Assembly (NCBI RefSeq): GCF_003367705.1
Contig: NZ_CP031425.1
Span: 3,286,001-3,350,000, forward strand
DNA from: Microbacterium foliorum
Lineage (GTDB): Bacteria; Actinomycetota; Actinomycetes; Actinomycetales; Microbacteriaceae
Direction of reading: 5' to 3'
DNA length: 64,000 nucleotides
Positions 38,305 through 48,155 of the stretch are shown piece after piece. The position numbers and the translations under genes were made by a program. Position 1 is the stretch's first letter, and every line of letters begins with the position of its first letter. The notes beneath the pieces were generated by a model, which saw only the letters and a list, made by a program, of their open reading frames with translations, made no database searches and was not told the DNA's origin.

Positions 38305-39939
38305 TCAGAGGTTCACGTCTCCGACCAGGTTGACCTTGATGCCCATGCCGGCGAACATCGCCGCCTTCGCCACGAGCGCCCGGTCGGCGGTCTCGGCGTC
38401 GGGGGCGTACACGGTCTGCGCGTGGTTGGCCTTGTGGCGGGCCATGAACTGGTCGCGCGAGACGCCGTGCAGCACGACGTGGGCGATCGGCCACTCCGGG
38501 TTGGTCGCGTCCTTGCGTCGCTGCGTCTCCTCGGCGGGAAGCTCGACGACCGAGGCGCGGAAGATGTCGGCCTGCAGGATGCCGTCGGCGATGAACACCC
38601 TCGACAGCACGAGCTCGCCCGGCTTCGAGACGCCGTTGATGGTGGCGCCGCCCGCGGGGAAGAACACGTGCCCCTGGCGCCATCCCTCGGCGTTCTGCCA
38701 TCCGCCCAGGTGCGAGGCGGGCACCGAGCCCGAGATCTCGTACACCCAGACGAACTGCCCGTCGAAGTCCTCACCCCAGCGCACGTCGTGCAGCGTGTTG
38801 TCGGGCACCAGCCCCATGGCCCGCCAGACGCGGTCGGTGACGAGCGCGTCGACCGCGACGCCCTCGTCGGCCTCGTTGAAGTGCGGGAACGCACGGCCCT
38901 CGTGCAGCACCCGCGAGCCGTCGCGGGAGGTCACCGGCGGACGCTCGGTGGAATTGAGGATGCCTTCGGCGAGATCCGATGCCGGCACCAGGTCCTTCAG
39001 ACCCTGCTGGTACTGGATGCCGACCGCGTCGAGTCCGAAGTCATCGGCGATCCGCAGAGCGGCGATGTACATCTTCAGCTGCCACTGCACCTGCTCGCGG
39101 GTGAGCTCGGTCGCGGCATCCTCGCCGTAGATGAACGTCATGCCCGCGTCGATCAGCCAGTCGTAGGCGGCATCCGCCTCGTCCTCGGTGACGTTCAGCA
39201 TCTCGGCGTACAGGGCCGACTGCGACAGCCGCTCCTTGTAGATGCCGGTCCTGTTGAGCAGCTCGTCGTCGAAGATGGCGTTGTACATGCCCATGCAGCC
39301 CTCGTCGAACACGCCGATGATGGCCTTCTCGGCCAGCAGCTCGGCGGCGAGCGCCTCACCCAGCTGCTTCTCGGGGCTGTCGGGCAGCTCGGGCAGCGGG
39401 CGCACGTGCGAGGCGTCGTGCGTGATCGATCCGGTCTCCGTCCACTCGCGGATGCCGTCGCGGAACCAGTCGTCGGTGAAGTCGACCGACCAGATCGACG
39501 CGTACGGCTTGCCCATCTTCGTCAGTCCGGCGTTGAGCCCGAGCAGACCGACGAGACCCGGCCAGTCCCCGGCGAAGTTCGCGACCGTGAGGATCGGCCC
39601 CTCGTGCGTGCGCAGGCCCGCGAGCACGTGGTGCGAGTACTGCCACACCGCCTCGGCGACGATCAGCGGAGCATCCGTCGGGATGTTCTTGAACACCTCG
39701 AGGCCCATCCGCTGGCTCGAGATGAAGCCGTGCCCGGTCTCGGGGTCGACGTCATTGGCGCGGATGATCGTCCAGCCGAGATCTTCGAAGACGCCGGTGA
39801 CGCCCGCCTCGAGCTCGACCTGCACGGGCCAGCCGCCGGTGTTGGCGGCCTCGCGCAGGTCGCCGGAGGCGATCAGGTACGCGGTTCTCGGCGCGGATGC
39901 GGGTCGGGATGCCGGTGCCGGCAGGGTGTAGGTGGTCAT
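38305..39939 (-). CDS. L-fucose / D-arabinose isomerase-family protein
   Basis: 544 residues. Three-domain fucose/arabinose isomerase architecture; DEGCMGMYNA (about 213) and a late conserved His (KANHAQTVY, about 509) suit a metal-dependent aldose-ketose isomerase, though I cannot map all three metal ligands. Classical L-fucose isomerase also uses D-arabinose, giving D-ribulose. In a regulon of D-arabinan hydrolases the likely substrate is D-arabinose (inference). ATG 39939 overlaps the GH116 stop, so the two form one operon under the LacI site at 42711. No D-ribulose kinase is recognisable in the window. Confidence 0.8.
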   Translation of the reverse strand: MTTYTLPAPASRPASAPRTAYLIASGDLREAANTGGWPVQVELEAGVTGVFEDLGWTIIRANDVDPETGHGFISSQRMGLEVFKNIPTDAPLIVAEAVWQYSHHVLAGLRTHEGPILTVANFAGDWPGLVGLLGLNAGLTKMGKPYASIWSVDFTDDWFRDGIREWTETGSITHDASHVRPLPELPDSPEKQLGEALAAELLAEKAIIGVFDEGCMGMYNAIFDDELLNRTGIYKERLSQSALYAEMLNVTEDEADAAYDWLIDAGMTFIYGEDAATELTREQVQWQLKMYIAALRIADDFGLDAVGIQYQQGLKDLVPASDLAEGILNSTERPPVTSRDGSRVLHEGRAFPHFNEADEGVAVDALVTDRVWRAMGLVPDNTLHDVRWGEDFDGQFVWVYEISGSVPASHLGGWQNAEGWRQGHVFFPAGGATINGVSKPGELVLSRVFIADGILQADIFRASVVELPAEETQRRKDATNPEWPIAHVVLHGVSRDQFMARHKANHAQTVYAPDAETADRALVAKAAMFAGMGIKVNLVGDVNL

Positions 39940-42608
39940 GATGCCTCTCCGCTTCTGGTGGTGCTGGTCGTGCTGGGTGTGGTGCTGGTGGTGGGTGTGG
40001 TGCTGGTCGTGGGTGTGGTGCTGGTCGTGGGTGTGGTGGGTCTGGCGCCGGTCGATCGACCGGTCCGCACGCGGTCGAGGGGGAACGCCCGCGTCTCACC
40101 CGCTCGGAGCCGGATGTCGTGGGCGAGGCTGCGATCACGCAGCCGCAGCTCGGTCGCCTCGAGCGTGCCGCCGTCGAGATGCAGAGTGAGCGTCTCGTCG
40201 TCGATCTCGACCCGCCCCCATCCGGTGCCCGTGGTGAACAGGCTGCCGAAGCGCCCTGCGCCGGCCGGGGCGAACGAGAGGATGCCGGTCGGGGCGTCCC
40301 ACTGCGCTCCGCTCGCGCCGAGCAGCAGCGCCCAGGAGGCGAGCGATCGCGCGTAGTGGTTGCCGCACTCGATCTCGTTCCAGGGGCTGCGGTGCGCGCC
40401 GTCGTAGCGGGCGCGCAGCGCGTGCTCGATGCGGAGCGCGTCGTCGACGCGTCCGGCGAACAGGAGGGAGGCGGCGACCTGGTGCTCCACGCCCGTCCAC
40501 ACTTCGTCGGAGTACACGAACGGGATGACGGGCCGACCGCCCCGCGGCCACGAGGCGAGCAGGAGTCCGCCCTCGTCGTTCAGGGCGTAGACGCGCTGCG
40601 TGCTCTCATGGGCCGAGAGATCGTCACGGAAGTTGTGGGTGACGATCGCCGCGAGCGCCGAGTCCACCCGCTCCGGGGGCAGGATGCTCCCGAGTCCGTT
40701 CACGTACGCGTGGAACTGGCCGAGCAGCTGGTCGGACAGCACGCCGTCGCCGTACTGGTAGCGATGGGCGTCGGGGTCGGCGATGACCTGACGGTAGTAC
40801 TCGCCGTTCCAGAGCGTCTCGTCCATCGCCGCGGCGACGTGGTCTGCGCGCGCGTCCCACGCGGTCGCGCGCTGCTCCTCGCCGAGGCGTCGGGCCATTC
40901 GCGCACCGGCGCGCAAGGCGGCGAGGTACACGCCGTTGGCGAGGGGTTCCGCGCCGTGGAACTCGATGTCGTAGGTGTTGTGCATCTCGCCGTCGAGAAG
41001 TCCGTCGCCGTCGCGGTCCCACTCGCGGATCGCGTAGTCGAGGGTGCGTGCGGCCGCGGGCCACAGCTCGCGGAGGAAGGCGTCGTCGCCACTGAACCTC
41101 CACTCGCGGTGCAGACGCAGGAGCGTTCCCAGCTGCCCGTCGACGGCCGGGCCCATGAACCAGGATGGGCCTCCGAAAATGCGGTTGCCGCGGAACTTCT
41201 GGGCGCCGGCCTCGTCGGTCTCGAGCAGGTACTCCGCGCGGCGCGCGCTGCGCTCGAGCGAGGGGAACAGCCAGGCGAGCGTCTGCGCATACGACCAGAC
41301 GTGCGTGCAGGTGCCCTCGCAGGATCCGCCGTGGTCGAACGACCCCTCCCATGCGGCGAACACCGGGCCCTCGCCCAGGTCGGGGTGGGGGGACTCCAGC
41401 ACGAAGCCGGTGGTCGATCGCGCCGCGGCGATGTTCGCTCCGATCGCGTCGGCGAGCACGGGGTCGAGCGTGCCGCCGTAGAGCGCCTCGACGAAGGCAT
41501 CCGTCGCGCCCTCCAACGCCTCGAGGTTCTCGTGCAGATGCGTGGCCGCGGCCCAGGCGTCCGCCCAGAGCGAGGCGTAGTGGTTGCGCACGACGTCGTC
41601 GCCCGGCGGATCCGCGAACACGATGTGCCCGTGCCATCCGCGACGTCGGTTCGGAAAGCTCCAGGAGAGCACGAACTCGAAGTCGCGGCTCTCGCCCGGG
41701 TCGAGCGTGTGCACGATGCCCAGCGATCCGGTGCGCAGGCGCGGCAGCTTCGCGAGCATCTCGGCCTCGGTCAGGGGCGGGGCGTCGGGATCGGCATCGA
41801 GCTCGGCGAACAGTCCACGCGGACGATCCTCGAGGGTGAGACGCGGCTCGGGTGCGAGCTGTCCGTCGGCGGCGAGATCGTCCCAGAACAGTCGGGCGCC
41901 GTCGGGCCAGTAGCTGGTCACCCACTGCGGCTTCACGGTCGTCGAGGGGTCGGAGGTGGTGAGGCTGAGCGTGCCGTATCCGGGGTCGGATGAGGGAAGA
42001 TCGATGCCGAAATCGAGCCCTCGCACGTCGCCCTCGTCGCGCCAGCGCACGTTCTGCGTCGCACGCATGCCCCATGGCGCATCCGGCCCGGGGACTCCGC
42101 GTCCGGCCGTGTGCGACACGCTGCCGACGACCGTCACCGCGACGCGGGCCGCGCCGGGGTTGGTGACGCGGTACCGCAGCACGGCGGCGGGTATGCCGGA
42201 GGCATCGGCGTCGAGCGGCACCAGCGGGGTGAAGGCGTGCAGCGACACGTCGACCGGCAGCACCGCATCCCCGAAGTCCACGTCGACGATCGGGTACTCG
42301 CCGTGCAGGGTGGCGCCGTCGAGCCGCGGGAGCCCGGCCAGCTGGTCGAAGGCGTAGCCGGCATCGGCGTCGTGGCGCCCGGTGATCCGCGCCTCCAGGA
42401 CGCGCGTGACGGCGGGGCCGTCGTCGGGGGCGGCGTGGATCGCGAAGAACGAGTGCGGGTTGCGCCGACCCTTGTCGGGAAGGTTCTCGAGTTCCCAGTC
42501 GCGCAGCTCGCCGCGGGCGCCGATCGAGACGTTGCCGGTGCCGATGCCGCCGAGCGGAAAGGCGGTCGCCTGCGAGGTGTGCGGGATGCCGGCGGCGCGA
42601 CCGGTCAT
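39936..42608 (-). CDS. GH116 glycoside hydrolase, probable exo-beta-D-arabinofuranosidase
   Basis: 890 residues. GH116 landmarks: FPLGGIGTGNVSIG near the N-terminus, a Glu in ESPHPDLGEGPVFAAWEGSF (about 403), CEGTCTHVWSYAQTLAWLFP (about 428) and NTYDIEFHGAEPL (about 545), whose Asp is the plausible acid/base. GH116 contains beta-glucosidases, beta-xylosidases and the exo-beta-D-arabinofuranosidase of Microbacterium arborescens; co-regulation with GH172 and GH183 favours the last. Start at ATG 42608; an ATG at 42731 would put the operator inside the gene. No signal peptide. The C-terminus is a low-complexity Thr/Ser/Pro tail coded by an 18-bp repeat. Confidence 0.85.
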   Translation of the reverse strand: MTGRAAGIPHTSQATAFPLGGIGTGNVSIGARGELRDWELENLPDKGRRNPHSFFAIHAAPDDGPAVTRVLEARITGRHDADAGYAFDQLAGLPRLDGATLHGEYPIVDVDFGDAVLPVDVSLHAFTPLVPLDADASGIPAAVLRYRVTNPGAARVAVTVVGSVSHTAGRGVPGPDAPWGMRATQNVRWRDEGDVRGLDFGIDLPSSDPGYGTLSLTTSDPSTTVKPQWVTSYWPDGARLFWDDLAADGQLAPEPRLTLEDRPRGLFAELDADPDAPPLTEAEMLAKLPRLRTGSLGIVHTLDPGESRDFEFVLSWSFPNRRRGWHGHIVFADPPGDDVVRNHYASLWADAWAAATHLHENLEALEGATDAFVEALYGGTLDPVLADAIGANIAAARSTTGFVLESPHPDLGEGPVFAAWEGSFDHGGSCEGTCTHVWSYAQTLAWLFPSLERSARRAEYLLETDEAGAQKFRGNRIFGGPSWFMGPAVDGQLGTLLRLHREWRFSGDDAFLRELWPAAARTLDYAIREWDRDGDGLLDGEMHNTYDIEFHGAEPLANGVYLAALRAGARMARRLGEEQRATAWDARADHVAAAMDETLWNGEYYRQVIADPDAHRYQYGDGVLSDQLLGQFHAYVNGLGSILPPERVDSALAAIVTHNFRDDLSAHESTQRVYALNDEGGLLLASWPRGGRPVIPFVYSDEVWTGVEHQVAASLLFAGRVDDALRIEHALRARYDGAHRSPWNEIECGNHYARSLASWALLLGASGAQWDAPTGILSFAPAGAGRFGSLFTTGTGWGRVEIDDETLTLHLDGGTLEATELRLRDRSLAHDIRLRAGETRAFPLDRVRTGRSTGARPTTPTTSTTPTTSTTPTTSTTPSTTSTTRSGEAS
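39957..40045 (-). repeat. 18-bp repeat coding for the Thr/Pro/Ser tail of GH116
   Basis: GTGGTGCTGGT[C/G]GTGGGT recurs about four times on the plus strand. On the minus strand it encodes repeats of TTPTTS just before the stop. It keeps frame and lies outside the catalytic fold. Confidence 0.85.
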
Positions 42609-42710
42609 GCGGACGCTCCGGTCTCGGCCCAGGGGGCCCCGGGGGTGCGGCGCATGGCGTCCTCCTTGAAACCTGTGCTCGTGATTCAGAAATCTCCCGC
42701 AACTGTACGC

Positions 42711-42722
42711 GAAATCGATTTC
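42711..42722. promoter_or_regulatory. D-arabinan LacI operator 1 (GH116-isomerase promoter)
   Basis: Perfect palindrome GAAATCGATTTC. On the minus strand it is followed 3 bp later by a -10 box TACAGT (42707-42702). The GH116 start is 103 bp away. Confidence 0.8.
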
Positions 42723-42771
42723 AGGGCGCAAGGCGGTATGGGGACATCACCGTGATCGCGGGTGCTGCGGC

Positions 42772-43758
42772 TCAGGCCCTGACGGCGCTGGCGGGCTGGA
42801 TCTCGTTGCGCAGCACGACGGTGCGGGAGGGCTGCGTGTCTCCGCCGATGCGGTCGAGCAGCATGCGCGCCGCCGTCACGCCCATGTGCCGAGCGGGCAG
42901 GCGGACCACCGTGACCGCGGTCGGCGAGAGGGTCGTGAAGGGCAGCGAGCCGATCACCGCGACACCGACCTCGGGCGGGGTGAGGCCCCGCTCGGTCAGC
43001 ACCTGGATCGCGCCGACGCCGATGAGGTTGTTGCCGGCGACCACGGCATCCGGCGGCTCGGCGAGCGCGAGCAGCTCCTCCATCGCCGCGCGCCCTCCGT
43101 CGACCCGGAAGGTGGCGAAGCGCTCCAGCTCGTCGAGATCGAGCTCGGGACGTGCCGACCCCATGGCCGCACGCCAGCCGGCGGCGCGCTCGGCCGCCGT
43201 GTCGATATGCTCGGGACCGCCGATATAGGCGATGCGCCGGTACCCGGCGCCGAGCAGGTCCTTCGCCGCCGACGCGCCTGCGGCCCGGTTGGCCATGACG
43301 ACGCCGTCGACGTCATAGGTCGTGCTGCGGTCGACCGCCACGACGGGGCGACCGGTCGCCAGGATGCTGTCGAGGTTCGAGGTCTCGTCGGCGGTCGCGA
43401 TGATGATGCCGGACATGTGCTCGGCGATCGCGATCCGCAGGTACGTGGCCTCCTTCTCGACCTGGGCATCGGAGTTGCACAGCACCACCGAGTACCCGGC
43501 CTCTGACGCGACGTCCTCGACCCCGCGAGCCATCTCGGTGAAGTACGGGTTCTCGATGTCGGGGATCACGAGGGCGATGACCTCGGAGCTCTGCCTCCGC
43601 AGGGTGCGTGCGGTGCGGTTCGGCGTGAAGTTCAGCGTCGCGGCAGCGGCTCGCACGGCGGCGACCTTGTCCTCCGAGACGCTCGTGCCGTTGAACACGC
43701 GCGACACTGTGGCGGGAGAGACCTTCGCCAGCTCCGCGACGTCGTAGATGGTGGCCAT
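42772..43758 (-). CDS. LacI-family repressor of the D-arabinan regulon
   Basis: 328 residues. Helix-turn-helix ATIYDVAELAKVSPATVSRV at 2-21, hinge NRTARTLRRQSSEVIALVIP, then a sugar-binding domain with DIENPYFTEMARGVEDVA. ATG 43758 with GAGG upstream gives the standard LacI N-terminus; an upstream in-frame ATG at 43818 adds 20 unlike residues. Lies between two operator copies (42711 and 43841) and beside GH172. Likely ligand: D-arabinose or a D-arabino-oligosaccharide (inference). Confidence 0.9.
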   Translation of the reverse strand: MATIYDVAELAKVSPATVSRVFNGTSVSEDKVAAVRAAAATLNFTPNRTARTLRRQSSEVIALVIPDIENPYFTEMARGVEDVASEAGYSVVLCNSDAQVEKEATYLRIAIAEHMSGIIIATADETSNLDSILATGRPVVAVDRSTTYDVDGVVMANRAAGASAAKDLLGAGYRRIAYIGGPEHIDTAAERAAGWRAAMGSARPELDLDELERFATFRVDGGRAAMEELLALAEPPDAVVAGNNLIGVGAIQVLTERGLTPPEVGVAVIGSLPFTTLSPTAVTVVRLPARHMGVTAARMLLDRIGGDTQPSRTVVLRNEIQPASAVRA

Positions 43759-43840
43759 TCGAACCTCACTGCTTCGTCCGGCTGCACCGGATGTGATGCA
43801 ACAGTATCGCGCACGCATCCGATCTCTGGCGTTCTCCCGT

Positions 43841-43852
43841 GAAATCGATTAC
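43841..43852. promoter_or_regulatory. D-arabinan LacI operator 2, overlapping the GH172 -10 box
   Basis: GAAATCGATTAC differs from the consensus palindrome at one position. That position is part of the -10 box TACATT (43850-43855), so the change appears to serve both functions. The -10 is 7 nt from ATG 43863, a leaderless start. It may also control divergent lacI. Confidence 0.75.
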
Positions 43853-43862
43853 ATTGGCGCCC

Positions 43863-44996
<1,134 letters not shown>

Positions 44997-45005
44997 GGCG
45001 GCCGC

Positions 45006-45593
45006 GTGCTCTTCTCCGTGACGGGTGCGAGCGCTGCCGGAAAGTCGACGGTGCTCGCGCACCTCGAGCACGTCGCGTGGGGCGTCCCGATCCGACTCGT
45101 GGAGTTCGACTCTGTGGGCGTCCCCGCCGGAGCCGACACGGCATGGCGACACGGTGCGGTAGAGCGCTGGGTCGCCGATGCCCTTCAGCACGAGAAGCGC
45201 GGCGTTCACACCGTGCTGTGCGGCCAGGTTCCGATGGGCGAACTCCTCGCCGCACCGTCGGCGGACCGACTCACCGGCATCGCCGTCTGTCTCCTGCACT
45301 GCTCGCCGGAGGAGCGGACATCGCGCCTGCTTAGCCGCGGCGAGCATCCCGACGCGATCGTGCACCACAACCGCTTCGGCGAGTGGTTCCTGGCGCACAC
45401 TCTCGACCCCCGGCATGCCCCCGAGGTCATCACGGTTCGCAGCGAGACCTCCATGCAGTGGCCCCGGTGGAGGGATCTCGAGGCCGGCGACCCCGCGTGG
45501 AAGGCGGAGATCATCGATACGGATGCGATGAGCCCCCGCGAGGTGGCCCTGGCCGTCGAGGCGTGGATCCGACAAGGACTCGCACCGGCCTGA
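45006..45593 (+). CDS. P-loop kinase-like ATPase downstream of GH172
   Basis: 195 residues. Walker A GASAAGKST at 7-15 in MLFSVTGASAAGKSTVLAHL, a DSVG segment after the second strand and a lid-like SPEERTSRLLSRGEHPDAI; the shape is that of small nucleoside or gluconate-type kinases. GTG start 9 nt after the GH172 stop suggests cotranscription. It might phosphorylate a pentose or pentulose, but nothing in the sequence proves this, and the family is also common as a lone ATPase. I give no substrate. Confidence 0.7.
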   Translation: MLFSVTGASAAGKSTVLAHLEHVAWGVPIRLVEFDSVGVPAGADTAWRHGAVERWVADALQHEKRGVHTVLCGQVPMGELLAAPSADRLTGIAVCLLHCSPEERTSRLLSRGEHPDAIVHHNRFGEWFLAHTLDPRHAPEVITVRSETSMQWPRWRDLEAGDPAWKAEIIDTDAMSPREVALAVEAWIRQGLAPA

Positions 45594-45624
45594 CGACGTC
45601 GCTGACTTCGAAGGGCAGATCGGT

Positions 45625-45741
45625 ATGGCCCTTGGACAGTCCAGCGTGGTCTCATCCCGAGCGGACGTCGAGGCCTGGGTGAGAAGAACGCGGGCGCAAG
45701 TCCGGATCCGTCTCGCGCGGGCAAAGCGCGATCGGAACTGA
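45625..45741 (+). CDS. Possible 38-residue basic peptide
   Basis: Open frame with AAGGG nine bases before ATG 45625. The product is Arg-rich (RRTRAQVRIRLARAKRDRN at the C-terminus). No homologue recognised; it may be chance or a gene remnant in the 200-bp gap between convergent genes. Confidence 0.25.
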   Translation: MALGQSSVVSSRADVEAWVRRTRAQVRIRLARAKRDRN

Positions 45742-45796
45742 CTCGACGGGCTCTTTTTCCTTGACCTGTCAGTGACGCGATCTGCCTTCCGACAGA

Positions 45797-45982
45797 TCAG
45801 ATGATGATCGCAGTTGATCTGTCGGTCAGCCTCCAGGGGACGGAGTATTCTGCGTACTTCGCTCCCTGGGGGACGATTCCGAAGAGCTCTCCGGCGTAGT
45901 TCTCCGCTTCGTCTTCGGTGTCGAAGACCCCAAGGACGCTCATTGTTTCTTCATCATCGAACACAATCCATACAGAGCGCAT
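45797..45982 (-). CDS. Small acidic hypothetical protein, 61 residues
   Basis: Begins MRSVWIVFDDEETMSVLGVF with a likely beta-alpha-beta layout (DTEDEAENYAGELFG helix, then EYSVPWRL). ATG 45982 lies 7 nt after a CAGAAT -10 box (45995-45990), which supports a leaderless start; ATG 45991 is an alternative. An 11-bp inverted repeat CCGACAGATCA / TGATCTGTCGG (45789-45825) spans its last codons and may fold as a terminator. Function unknown. Confidence 0.55.
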   Translation of the reverse strand: MRSVWIVFDDEETMSVLGVFDTEDEAENYAGELFGIVPQGAKYAEYSVPWRLTDRSTAIII

Positions 45983-46046
45983 ACCGATCATTCTGCATTG
46001 AAACAGATGCCGCCATCGCGGTCCAGGCAGGCCGAAGGATCGACGG

Positions 46047-46085
46047 AAAAAGGTTCTCGGGGGCCGCGGCACGCCTCCCGGCACC
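46047..46085 (-). terminator. Possible terminator after the interrupted GH183 gene
   Basis: On the minus strand GGGGTGCCG and CGGCCCCC can pair with a bulge, followed by GAGAACC and TTTTT (46051-46047). One of the few T-runs in the window. Confidence 0.4.
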
Positions 46086-46092
46086 CCAAATC

Positions 46093-47205
46093 CTAGACGA
46101 GCCCCTGCACGCGGAACTGCTCGGAGTGGTACACGCTGTTGTCGGCGGTCTTCCACTGGCTGACGCTGAGGTGCAGATCCGACAGCGTCGACCCGGGGAT
46201 GATGTACCCGCCGTACAGCTGCGCCACGTGCGAGGCGTCTTCCTGCCCCCACTCGCTGCCGTACAGCAGCGTCGTCTTGGTGGCGGTGTACAGGTTGTCG
46301 GTCGGGGTGTTCAGCACCATCGCGTCGATCCGGTACGCCGGGGCGTTGAACCAGGTGAGGATCCACTTGCCGCCGAGCGGTCGCAGGCACATCTCGCCGA
46401 ACCCGCCGGAGAGCACCTCCGTGACCGGCTTGCCCCATCCCCACGAGCCGTTCGCGAAACCCCACGGCTGGTATGCCGAGAGCGTCGTCATGTTGGTCGA
46501 CGACACCCGGTAGAGCACGATGCCCTTGTCGCGCTGGAACCCGGTGCCGTAGATGTACACGTAGCCGTCGCTGCCCAGACCCCAGGTGATGCACTGGAAC
46601 TTGCCGCCGGCCATGTCGGCGGGGAACTGCAGCCCGGTGTGCTGCCAGGTGGCACCGTTGTCGTCCGACTTCCACAGTTCCGTCCAGCGGACGGCGCCGA
46701 ACTGCGGCCCGTTCACGATCGCATGCAGGTACATGCGCGATCCGATCGTGATCACGTCCGAGGGGATCACCGTGGTGAAGTACGCATCGTGCGGGTAGTA
46801 CCAGAGCTGGGGAGCGGTGCCCTGGGTGTTCGCGCCCGCCCCGGCGGCACCGTCGAACGTCACCCCGGCGTTGAGATTCGTGGTCGACGAGTACAGCGCG
46901 ACCGGCGAGCGCCAGTTCGCACCTCCCACGCCGTCGGCCCAGGTGTCGCCGAACATGAACAGCATCCGCCCATCGGGAGTGCGGGCAGGGATGCCGAGGT
47001 CGGTCGCCCCGATTCCCTACCGCACCGGACTCTGCGTGCCGGCGAGCACCCTGATCCTCGACACCGTGAGCGGGCCTGCGGCGGATGCCGGGGCGGCGGC
47101 ACCGATGCCGACGGCGGGTGCGGCCAGCATCCCGGCGCCGAGCGCGAGCGCTCCCTGCAGGATTCCGCGGCGGGTGAGGAGCGGAGGTGTGTGCTGTTCG
47201 GTCAT
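46093..47205 (-). pseudogene. DUF4185 (GH183) endo-D-arabinanase with a Tat signal, interrupted by an in-frame amber codon
   Basis: One frame runs from ATG 47205 to 46093, broken only by TAG at 47019-47017. The first part (62 residues) is a Tat signal peptide, TRRGILQGALALGAGMLAAP to PASA, plus VSRIRVLAGTQSPVR. After the stop the same frame continues GIGATDLGIPARTPDGR, then MLFMFGDTWADG and the entire five-bladed-propeller-like DUF4185 domain. No other defect is visible, so the lesion is one nonsense base change, a base error, or a site of readthrough. Restart at ATG 46965 would give a 290-residue protein without secretion signal. GH183 cuts internal alpha-D-arabinofuranosyl links. Last gene of the importer operon, 44 bp behind permease 2. 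Confidence 0.8.
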
Positions 47206-47249
47206 CGTCGACCTCTGTCCGTGTGGGTGTCGCTCTCTGTCGGCCGGGC

Positions 47250-48155
47250 CTACTTGAGTCCGGCCATCTTGATGTTGCCGATGATCTGGCGCTGGAAGAT
47301 GAGGAACAGGATCATCACGGGCGCGGCGGCGAGCACCGAGCCCGCCATGAGCAGCCCGAGCTCGCTGGTGCGCTCCGAGCGGAACGTCGCGAGGAACTGC
47401 TGCACCACGAACCGCTCGGGGGTGGTGATCGTCAGGATCGGCCAGACGTAGGAGTTCCAGTACGCGAGGAACGAGGTGATGCCCATGACCACGAACGGCG
47501 GCTTCGACAGCGGCAGGAAGATGCGCACGAAGATGGCGAAGCGACCGCATCCGTCGAGCATCGCCGCCTCCTCGAGGCTGGCCGGGATGTTCAGGTAGAA
47601 CTGCCGGATGAAGAACACCGTGCCGGCGCTCGCGGCTCCCGGCAGCACGAGCACGGCCAGCGTGTCGAGCATCGACAGCCGGGTGACGACGATGAAGCTC
47701 GTCAGCAGGATCGTCATGCCGGGGATGAACATCGTCGTGATGACGATGACCCAGATCGTCCGCTGGAACCGGAAGTCGAGCCGGGCGAACGCGTAGGCCG
47801 CGAGCGAGTTGATCGTGAGGCTCAGGAAGGTGAAGAGCACCGCTCCGCCGAACGTCCACAGCATCATGCGGGTGAAGGTCGGGTCGGCGAGGATCTGGGC
47901 GTAGTTCTCCCAGCGCCACACCTCGGGGAAGAACTGGAACGGGGTCTGGATGACCTCGGTCTTCGACTTGAAACCGGCGATGACCATCCAGGCGAGCGGG
48001 AACAGCGCCGCCACGAGGAACACGGCCCCGGCGAGCAGTTTGGCGATCACGGCGATCCACGAGCCCGGGGTCTTCGGCAGGTGCGATCGACGCGACGGCT
48101 CGGTGCCGGCGAGCACGATGGCGCGCGTGGTGTCCTGCGGCGCGATGGTGACCAT
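47250..48155 (-). CDS. Carbohydrate ABC transporter permease 2 (MalG type), D-arabinan regulon
   Basis: 301 residues, six helices, EAA loop SLEEAAMLDGCGRFAIFVRI near 195. N-terminal ~30 residues are soluble. Its ATG at 48155 shares a base with the stop of permease 1. It passes D-arabino-oligosaccharides, if the regulon inference is right, together with permease 1 and the receptor. Confidence 0.9.
   Translation of the reverse strand: MVTIAPQDTTRAIVLAGTEPSRRSHLPKTPGSWIAVIAKLLAGAVFLVAALFPLAWMVIAGFKSKTEVIQTPFQFFPEVWRWENYAQILADPTFTRMMLWTFGGAVLFTFLSLTINSLAAYAFARLDFRFQRTIWVIVITTMFIPGMTILLTSFIVVTRLSMLDTLAVLVLPGAASAGTVFFIRQFYLNIPASLEEAAMLDGCGRFAIFVRIFLPLSKPPFVVMGITSFLAYWNSYVWPILTITTPERFVVQQFLATFRSERTSELGLLMAGSVLAAAPVMILFLIFQRQIIGNIKMAGLK

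Noticed and set aside
42723..42731. GH116 start at ATG 42731
   Set aside because: It would place the LacI operator and the -10 box inside the coding region and add 41 residues unlike GH116; ATG 42608 fits the family N-terminus.
47017..47019. Amber codon read as pyrrolysine or another recoded residue
   Set aside because: No pylTS genes or recoding hairpin seen, and TAG is unexceptional here; a nonsense change or sequence error is simpler.
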